This document shows, one piece after another, positions 56,408 to 64,000 of a DNA stretch of 64,000 bases. Below the pieces are notes generated by a model. That model saw only the letters and a program-made list of their open reading frames with translations, was not told the origin of the DNA and did not search any database. This DNA comes from Fistulifera solaris (lineage: Eukaryota; Bacillariophyta; Bacillariophyceae; Naviculales; Stauroneidaceae): positions 1,324,846 through 1,388,845 of the forward strand of contig AP026129.1 of assembly GCA_030295235.1 (NCBI GenBank), in the 5' to 3' direction. The position numbers were made by a program, and so were the translations under genes. Within the stretch, counting starts at the first letter, position 1. The number at the start of each line of letters is the position of its first letter.

Positions 56408-56633
56408 TTATTCCTAATTTTTTAATCGTCAGAATCTAATCTTGACATTCGACTGAATTTTCCACTTTTCATTCACATATATTTCAGTCTGATACTTCCC
56501 TGAGTAAGCTTTGGTTCTAACTCTCTAGCCTTAGTGCGCTAGTAGAGGGCCAGTCCCGAGCCCGTTTCCCAATGAGGGGGATTCCGTTTTGGCATTCCTT
56601 CTCTTGGATTTCGCAGAAGCATACTAACTGACC
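56408..56633 (-). mobile_element. Retroelement 3' tail, copy C (inverted)
   Basis: The reverse complement begins GGTCAGTTAGTATGCTTCTG like copy B and continues as copy A to TTAGGAATAA, followed by an A-rich tail (T-run 56387-56398 on the plus strand). Nearly identical to copy A over 178 bp. Confidence 0.78.
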
Positions 56634-57043
56634 TGAGTTACTTTTGTTCCTGCATGACGTGAAGGCTTCAATCTTGCAGCTCCGCCAAAGTGTTCAAGCA
56701 GGATCCTCGACCGACGTGGTGGTTGAAGAGTACAATGAATCCAGGGGTATTTGACTGCGTGCGACACATCGTCATTGTCGGCCAGTCAATGGCTGAGCTA
56801 TATTTCCTGTCGAGTCGCGCATTGTGCATCTGACCTTGATTTCCACCGCCGACAACAGCCTTGAGGTCTTTGTTCCCCCCGGAAATGGTGGTCTACCAAG
56901 GTGGATGCGATGCACTGTAGTTGTGTTGGTAAAACAAATCCTTCCGATGCGAGTTGCTTCTTGAAGTGACCGGTGGCGAAGAATATTTGATCTTCCTCTT
57001 TATGCGGTATGGTCAGCCTTTACCTTGTGCTCGATAGAAGAAT
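56634..57043. other. Intergenic, no gene seen
   Basis: 410 bp; no supported frame. It separates the inverted retroelement tail from a protein fragment that lacks its N-terminus. Confidence 0.4.
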
Positions 57044-57702
57044 ATGAGCACGCCCCTGAACAATAACTGGGATGGTGCCATTGAAATCCTTCAAGATGAT
57101 TTGCCCTTTCACGCCGAACATTCTCTAGTGGGCTCACTTTCTGATTTCGATCTCGACGATTGCAGCTTGGATGGGACTTATGCAGTGTGGTATAAGTACA
57201 CCACAACATTGCCAGAAGAAATTGTGTATTTTTCCGCGACAACCAGAGACTACACATTCAGCGTGTCCACGTATAATGTCATTGGGGTTCAATCTCCTGT
57301 GGATGAATTATTTACATGCGTTGCAGTGGGAAATGAACTTGAAAAATCTGTCTCATGGGTTGCGGAAGCGAATATTCCTTATTATATTCTTGTTGGAGAC
57401 GTCGTTCCGTTTAGCGACAGTATCTTTACGTTGACCTTAGAGTCCGGCGGCGTACCAGAAACAAGTGTCCCCGAACCGGTTTCATCTCCGCCTGTTTCGG
57501 CACCAGATAAGCAATGAAGGATCAGATTCAGCGACGTCTCTTGCACCCGATTTCATTGCGGCCTGTTTCCACACCCGTTACTGATGATTCTTCGCCTGTT
57601 GCGGCTCCTACTGCAACGTCAGGAGAAGATTCTGTTGGCTTGCTGGAATCCGCCTTCAAAACTCAGATGATGGCGTTCCTTTTGTGTGTCATCATTGCGT
57701 AA
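57044..57702 (+). pseudogene. Secreted/GPI-type protein, 5'-truncated and frameshifted
   Basis: The frame from 57044 has LNNNWDGAIEIL, TYAVWYKYTT, TYNVIGVQSPVDELFTCVAVG and a Val/Pro/Ser tail (PEPVSSPPVSAPD), like the pre-peptidase-C-like surface proteins of diatoms. In another frame at 57565-57702 the linker resumes (PVAAPTATSG) and ends in a hydrophobic FLLCVIIA, a plausible GPI signal. There is no signal peptide at the start and the frame must shift near 57505 and near 57560. I read it as a truncated relic. Confidence 0.5.
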
Positions 57703-58293
57703 TAAATAATGAGGCGCAAAGAAGAGAATGTTAAGGTTAGGGTCAAGAACGAAGTATACTCCCCAGAACCTAACGTAACAAGAATTGGTAATTTATCAAT
57801 TATTTATGTTTTCCTGCCAATGGAGTGTATAAAAACATTACGGCTCAACAACTGAGCTCATAACTGCCAACAATAGAAAGGCAGCTACGAACTTGTCCGT
57901 GCTTCACCCATCCTATCCATTACCTGTTTCTTGCAATATCCTAATTAACACTGCAATAGTTTCGAATTGCGTTAAGTAAAGGTAAACAAAAGGAAGGTAA
58001 ATAAGCTCCACCTCTAGACCTGTGCTACGTGCTACTAACGATCGCCGTCATCGAAGATTTCATATTATTTCAACTGCGTTGAATGACGACTGTTTCGTGA
58101 CCCAACTCGGTCAGACTCAGCAGAAAAATGATAGACGATGCTATACTTCTTTGAACGATGAATGCGATGAACGATGATGCGATGATGAGAATCAAAATTG
58201 CAAGCTCAACATTTGATGAGTTGCTGATTGTTATTAGAATAGCTTTCATTTCCTTTTACGTGTCTCATTTTCTGACAAGAAACTCTCGAAAAC
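57703..58293. other. Intergenic upstream of the SDR
   Basis: 590 bp with no supported gene. A short ATGATG-rich stretch occurs near 58160-58190. Confidence 0.4.
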
Positions 58294-59301
58294 ATGTCAG
58301 TGGCAGCAACTTCGTGCGAAGCCGTCACAACGACGTCGTTCCTTTCGTCGTCTCTCTTTACGGCACTTGCTTCCCTCTTTGCATTTCCGACTGTCTTCTG
58401 GCTCGTTGCGTATTTGATTCCGCAAATCTACATGGCCTTTCGACCCGTTCCTAATTTGAAAAGAAATACGCCGCCGAATGGGCTTTGGTAACGGGCGGAG
58501 GCAGTGGAATTGGGAAAGCATTGTGCTTCGCACTCGCACAACAAGGATTAAATGTCGTTGTCGTTTCCTTAGATGATGATTTTCTCAAAACAACGATGCA
58601 AGAACTAAAGCAACAATTTCCGAAGCAAGAATTTCGTTCGGTAGGAGTCAATTTCGCACCCGGTGTTAAATACATGGATGCTATTATCAAGGCCACAAAA
58701 GATATTCACATCCCCATCGTTTTTTGCAATGCTGGGTTCATGGTGACGGGCTTTCTCGATCAAGCTCCCATTGAAAAGCTACTCGCCAATATTGAATGCA
58801 ACGCCACTTCTGCCGTCAATGTGTCGCATCATTTTGTCAAAATACTGGTGCAGAACAAACAAAAAGGTTGTATTGTCTTTCACGAGCAGTGTCGCTGGAT
58901 TCATTCCGACACCTTTCAGCGGCCATGTACGCCAGTACCAAAGCCTTTGTGTCACAATTTGCCGCTTGCTTGCACATTGAAGTCAAGCCGCTCGGTATTG
59001 ATGTGTGTGCGATTCATCCGTCACCAGTAGCTTCCAACTTTTATCACAAACTCGATCACAAGGTCGATATGATTGAAGCGGCGGCGAAATCGGCCGTTAC
59101 GCCGGAAAGTGTCACCAATGACATGTTGCGGAGTATTGGGCCTTGTGCGTTGCGAGATATGGGTGGATTGGCGTGGGGAACACGCATGGGGACGTTCTTT
59201 TGCCCTATAACTTCTTTGCGGAAGTCTTTGCGTTCTTTGCACCTTTTTGCCTGATTGGAAGACGCACAATCAGCATCGTTGATCGAGGACGAAATGAATG
59301 A
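58294..59301 (+). CDS. 17beta-HSD12-type short-chain dehydrogenase (four frame breaks)
   Basis: N-terminal membrane segment (FAFPTVFWLVAYLIPQIYMAF), then the Rossmann motif ALVTGGGSGIGKAL, NAGFM, SSVAGFIPTPFS, the catalytic YASTK, and HPSPVASNFY. The set matches 17beta-HSD12/3-ketoacyl-CoA reductases of the ER, which act in fatty-acid elongation or steroid reduction. Four single-base changes are needed: an A missing at 58459-58462, a T extra at 58877-58879, a G extra near 58920, a T missing at 59188-59191. With all four the length is divisible by three and ends PYNFFAEVFAFFAPF with stop at 59299. Either sequence error or young pseudogene; a truncated relative is at 14225-14570. Confidence 0.65.
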
Positions 59302-59485
59302 AACAATGAGATTGTGGGAGAATGGCGTATCAAATTATGAAATAGTTACCGCTGTAGTGGTATAAACACGTGACTCATTAATTATTGCTGACTACCTGAG
59401 AAAACTGTTTGCGATGTCAAAAATGTGTATCAATGTAGAATCAAAAGCAATTTGCAAACAAATGAACAAAAACGTAAACTTGCGC

Positions 59486-62400
59486 CTAATAACTGCCCTG
59501 TGGCTGGAACGTCGTTGCGGTGGACTCTTCACCCAGCATCGTGGAAAGGGCTTGAATCACTAACGGATCTGCAGCGTACATGCGAATCCGTTCACTGGTT
59601 ACCGGCATCCGCATTTCAAAATACTGGTCGTCGTTCAGATTTGATTTGCGTGCGACAGTCAAAGCATCCTTAATGGCGTAAAAGACCTGTGGAAAAAGAA
59701 CAAACGTTTCAGCAAGCGGAGTGTCAAAAAATCAACAAACGGCCAACTATCCTGAACTCACGGATGTTCCCAAAACAAATGGCGGTTCACCGACTGCTTT
59801 GCTGCTGTGAACCGCAAACGGATATCAACATTCTCGAGAAGCGAAACATTGAAAACTTCTGGAACATCATTGAAGGCAGGTATCTTGTAGGTTCCGGGTC
59901 CGGCTGTAAATACGGTACCCCGAGGACCACACCACGTATGGTCGTCGTCCGAGTAAATGACTTCTTCCATCGTACTCCAACCCATTCCCTGAATAAATGC
60001 ACCTTCAATCTGGCCGATATCGATGGCTGGGTTGATACTAGATCCGACGTCCACCAGCACATCAGCGCGAAGCGTTTGTAGTTACCAGTCAGTAGGTCGA
60101 GTTCTACTTCTGCACAAGCAACGCCTTGCGTGAAACTGTTAACAAGCAGAAAACAATTTGAGATGATCAAATCGAAAGGAGAACAAGTATCCGTGGTCTT
60201 CTTCTACTTACTAGTTGAAGGGATGCCCTTTCCACGAGTTCTCGGGTGCGTCTTCAGGAAAGTCCTCGGGCTTGTTTTTGGTCCAATCAAACCCACATCT
60301 ACTAGTGTCAAGCGCGAAGAAACCGTGAGCGGAAAGATCGATCCTTTCCATGTGAGCAGCCAAAGCAACTTCTTTGAGCGTTGCGTCAGGACCAAGCTTA
60401 TCCTGAATGGGTTTAATTCGTGCAATAATCTGGCGACAAGCGTCCAAGGTTGCCATGCCGTACATGTCTGTCGACATGGACGCCGCAGTAGGAATAGCAT
60501 TTGGAACTTTGTCGCTGCTGCTATCATTCGTAGACATTTTCCAGCGGTATTCCAAAAGCTTGTGCCGCGACTTGACAGACCTTCGTGTGAAGACCTTGTC
60601 CCATTTCCGTTCCTCCGTGACTCACTAAGACAGTACCGTCTGTATACAAGTGAACTAACGCCCCTCCCTGGTTCATGAACTTCGCAGTAAACGCGATTCC
60701 GAATTTCGTTGGCAACACGGCAAGTCCGCGCTTGACCCATTTGTGTTTGGCATTAAAAGCGTCGATTTCCTTGCGACGTTCAACGACGTTTGTTCCCTAA
60801 AAATCCGATCCCACATGGATGGCACATTCCATTTTCCGAGAATTGTTCTCCAATTATCATGCCAAAATGCATGTGTTGACCAATTTCATAGAAGTTATCT
60901 TTGCGTATCTTGTCGCCGGGGTACTTTGCATGCTGTCGCAAGGTGGTCGATCACATGTTCAGCAACAACCTGAAGAAGATGGCAATCAAGGTTGAGTTAA
61001 AAAAATTAACGCTGCGACATCAAGTTAAACACAGTTTCTTACCATGCCTTGGGGACCCTATATTTGAAAATAGCATTTGGAGAAAATTGAGAAATGATAT
61101 TGTGTAAGACAGTAACAGCAGAAGGTCAACGTATTTACTACTTACCCCAAAGCCTCGAAATGCTGTGTGGGGCGGCTGAACGGTCTTGCAAGGTACACCC
61201 TCAATCCTAAAGCGCGATAGATGTGTGAGTGACGAAAAATAAGAAAACAGTAATTTCGAATACAAAGTATGATCTCACCTGAAATTGGGATAGTAATAGC
61301 ATCCGTCTACGTGAAGAGAGCTCGATCCATCACTGGACTGGATAAGTCCAAGCCGACCAGCATTGTTGAATAGTTTCGCATCAAAAGCGACAAGCTTTAC
61401 ACCAGTCTCCGTAACTTCGGCGCTGGCTGAGTAATAGGTAATAAAACAGTGACGAGTGCCTGTCGTCTCTGTCAACAAGGGAACACAGTTGAGTGAGCGG
61501 TGTGAATATCGCGAACTTTATTCATATTGCACTTACTCATGTCAACGTCACGTCCTAATGTCAAGCGAACAGGTCGATTGGATACCTTGGCTGCGACAGC
61601 CGCAGCGCAAGAAGCAAAGACGCTCCTCGTTTCCTTTCCTCCAAAGCCGCCACCCATGCGCTTCATACGTACTACGACCTTATTGGCTGGCGTGCCAGTT
61701 GCGGATGCAGCGAACATTTGTGTTTTATTGGTTGCTTGGGTGGAGCAATAAATCGTCAAATCATTTTCCGAGGGGATGCACAAACTACAGTTAGTTTCCA
61801 AATAAAAATGCTCCTGGGCACCCGACTTGAAAACACCCGAAACTTTAACAATGTCTCCGACCTTCGGTTCCCCTTTGAAATCCTCTGTGGTGGCCAAACT
61901 GTTAAGAACGGTTATATCACCACGTTCAAGTCCGTGACGTCCAATTTCGTAAAAACTTCCCGCTTCAATCGCATCTTCAATAGAAACGATTATCTTCTTA
62001 GAACCAGCCGCGCCGTATTCAATCTTGCAACTACGGGCACCCAGTTCAGCACTATCCAGAGTTTCGGCGACGACGATAGCGAGAACCTGCCCGACCATTC
62101 GGATCTCTTCACCCGGCGGAAGGAATACGGTTTCATCCTTGACGACCGGGCCATACTCGTTCTTTCCGCCAATTTTGATCAAGTCATCGTAGCCATACAC
62201 CGCTACAACACCAGGTGTCGAAAGTGCAGGAGCAGCATCCAAAGACTCAAATGTCACCCCGCATTGCTTCGCTTGGACCAAATACGCTTGTAGAGAACCC
62301 GGGAGGAAGTGGGATATCATCAACGTACACGGCTTCTCCCGTGCAATGAAGAGGGCCCGACGTAATGCGTGGCCGCTTTGCCCACTTCACCCGCCATTCT

Positions 62401-63918
62401 TGTTGATTCACTACCCAAGTCCACCCGAGGGCAAGCTTTTATCTTCGAGACCACTGGCCACTTTCGGAGCAGGATACGTTTGAACTCCGTGAAATTGGGG
62501 CTTTGGTTCATTCAAAAACGTCTTGGCACCACTCCTTTCCTGATCCTCTAAAGTCGGGGCTGCCGGCACATCGCCAACCAATGCCAACAACGAAGAATCT
62601 TCCTTAATCTTTTGTATGTCGGTCTGCAATTCCTCGGCGCACTGCAAGTAGAACTTGTAGAGAAAGGACGCCGCAAGTGACATGCGAAACGCTGCTTGAC
62701 CACCGGGGACATTCGGTGGGAGCTTGAGCTCGTTCAATAACGTCTCCCGCGCGACATCGAACGTCGCGGCACAAAGAATCGGCACCGATCAACACAGCAG
62801 CCGTTTGACTCGCCATGACGGTCGCGGGAGCCATGCCTCAAACGCCAATGCCGCGTCTTCAATTTTGTACTTTCCACTTTGAACCTGTAACTTGATGCGC
62901 ATCGATGCGGTGACAATACTTATGTCATCTTCGCGACAGCGCGCCTGCTTGAATAGCTTGTAGTACTCCAAAAAGGAGCCATCAAAGGAATCTCGACAGC
63001 TCCACAATTTCATTGGGTTTTAAATCGACCGTACGGTATTTTAGGAAGAATTCGGACACCCAAATCGTTCGACGCTGAATACTTTCGTCGTCGTCACTGA
63101 GCGACGTCAATACGAGTGTCGCACCACTCGCCGCTAGCATCGGGTTCATGTCGGAAATGGGACTCGCCGTGACCAAGTTTCCTCCCAAACAGGCGACATT
63201 GCGAATTTGCGTGGAGGCAAACCATCGGAGCATGTCATGAATGGGCAAAGTCGTACGCAACAGACGATCTTGTTGCGACCATTCGTGACATTTCTGTTGA
63301 ATCGTACTCAACGGAGAACCGCGATCCGATCATCAAACAATTGTCAGCGACTTCCAATCCGTAGACTTCCGTAATTCGATCCGAAGGACTCACCAACCAG
63401 CGGATACCACGGCCTGCTTGAATTCCGTTTCAATGCCCGCCGGTATTTCCGACCACAATTTTGCATCCACCCGCAAATTCTTTTAGCAGTGAAAGCAGTT
63501 CCAAGAATGTGGTCGGCTTGAACCATGTTCCACCGGCATGATATTCCGTTGTATCGACGACCATGAGGGATTGTGCCAATTCTTCCGATTCCTCGTTTAA
63601 CAACTCTGCGGGAAACATTTGATTGGCTTGTTGACTCCATTCGTCCTTGTGTTTCAGAAAGGTCTCTTGATACACTTGTTGTTTGTCTGTCGACGAGGAG
63701 GAACAGCACTTGTCGTTGACATTGCATTCCTGTTGACAAGTGTCGCGTTAGGGACATTCCCGACCGCGGTGTCCCACACGGTCCTGTTACTTCGATAAGT
63801 CGCTGCTTGACCGCGCCGCATCCCAAATGGGACGATATCCGGTACAACGACACAAATTTCCATCCAAATGTTCTTCCAAATAGTCCATGGAAGGATGATT
63901 TGTGAGCAAAGTATAAAT
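59486..63918 (-). pseudogene. Xanthine dehydrogenase, 5'-truncated at the telomere
   Basis: Transcribed right to left: exons 61537-63918, 61279-61468, 61146-61206, 61043-61057 (15 bp), 60212-60969, 59762-60135, 59486-59686, with introns of 68-88 bp, all GT-AG. Order: end of the second 2Fe-2S domain ([20 protein letters not shown]); FAD domain (GGNLVTASPISDMNPMLA, FKQARCREDDISIVTA); molybdopterin domains ([66 protein letters not shown]). The enzyme oxidises hypoxanthine and xanthine to urate. The first ~130 residues, including the first iron-sulfur domain, are missing because the sequence changes to TTAGGG repeats. Many frame changes and an in-frame TAA where the family has a Glu (about 63746) indicate a non-functional copy. 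The C-terminal exons look best preserved. Confidence 0.85.
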
Positions 63919-64000
63919 GGGTTAGGGTTAGGGTTAGGGTTAGGGTTAGGGTTAGGGTTAGGGTTAGGGTTAGGGTTAGGGTTAGGGTTAGGGTTAGGGT
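63919..64000 (+). repeat. Telomeric repeat (TTAGGG)n
   Basis: GGG followed by thirteen perfect TTAGGG units and a final T, running to the window edge with the G-rich strand 5'->3' outward, as expected for a right-hand chromosome end. No subtelomeric satellite separates it from coding sequence. Confidence 0.97.

Noticed and set aside
52871-56633. Terminal inverted repeats of a 3.8-kb DNA transposon or large MITE
   Set aside because: A third direct copy follows a retroelement ORF, the 5' ends are variable and the 3' ends are A-rich, so 5'-truncated retroelement tails explain the data better.

Overview
The window is nuclear DNA of a photosynthetic stramenopile, almost certainly a pennate diatom and plausibly Phaeodactylum (the species is an inference). 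Reasons: spliceosomal GT-AG introns of about 65-142 bp; a DUF6824 protein and a short HSF, both typical of diatoms; secreted CBM6-like proteins with Thr/Pro linkers; a Ty1/copia element with a chromodomain-like insert; and TTAGGG repeats running to the right edge. The right edge is therefore a chromosome end or an assembled telomere.

Layout. 1-2.95 kb: 3' part of a DUF1800-DUF1501 fusion gene. 4.0-4.9 kb: DUF285 (BspA-like) repeat protein, with a decayed relative at 7 kb. 5.4-6.8 kb: DUF6824 protein with a 22-residue tandem repeat. 7.4-9.3 kb (minus): D-2-hydroxyacid dehydrogenase and SAM methyltransferase in overlapping frames. 10.3-13.75 kb: mitochondrial-type large NAD-glutamate dehydrogenase. 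14.2-14.6 kb: pseudogene fragment of a 17beta-HSD-type SDR whose fuller copy lies at 58.3 kb. 14.7-15.35 kb: small putative mitochondrial protein. 16.1-17.2 kb: HSF. 17.6-24.4 kb: a 6.8 kb copia element (minus) with near-identical 183/184-bp LTRs. 24.6-29.0 kb: DHX57-like DEAH helicase. 30-41 kb: cluster of five secreted-protein genes, four built from CBM6-like modules, two of these carrying GH5-like domains that lack the catalytic glutamates. 41.5-43.4 kb: 2OG-hydroxylase/sulfotransferase fusion. 43.7-47.1 kb: CLC chloride channel/antiporter. 47.2-47.7 kb (minus): twin-CX9C protein. 47.9-48.9 kb (minus): quinolinate phosphoribosyltransferase. 49.5-52.7 kb: broken MYND-finger protein with nine tandem ~100-residue modules. 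52.8-56.6 kb: retroelement remnants and short tandem repeats. 57.0-57.7 kb: 5'-truncated surface-protein fragment. 58.3-59.3 kb: SDR. 59.5-63.9 kb (minus): xanthine dehydrogenase whose 5' end is cut off where the telomeric repeat begins.

Functional threads: carbohydrate binding outside the cell (30-41 kb); nitrogen and one-carbon metabolism (NAD-GDH, xanthine dehydrogenase, methyltransferase plus hydroxyacid dehydrogenase, QPRTase). No operon logic applies. Density and integrity of genes fall toward the telomere.

Quality note: at least eleven otherwise well-conserved genes each need one or a few single-base corrections in homopolymer runs to become a continuous frame. I treat most of these as probable assembly indels and give their positions, so that a reader can separate them from real decay in the retroelements, the MYND-repeat gene and xanthine dehydrogenase.
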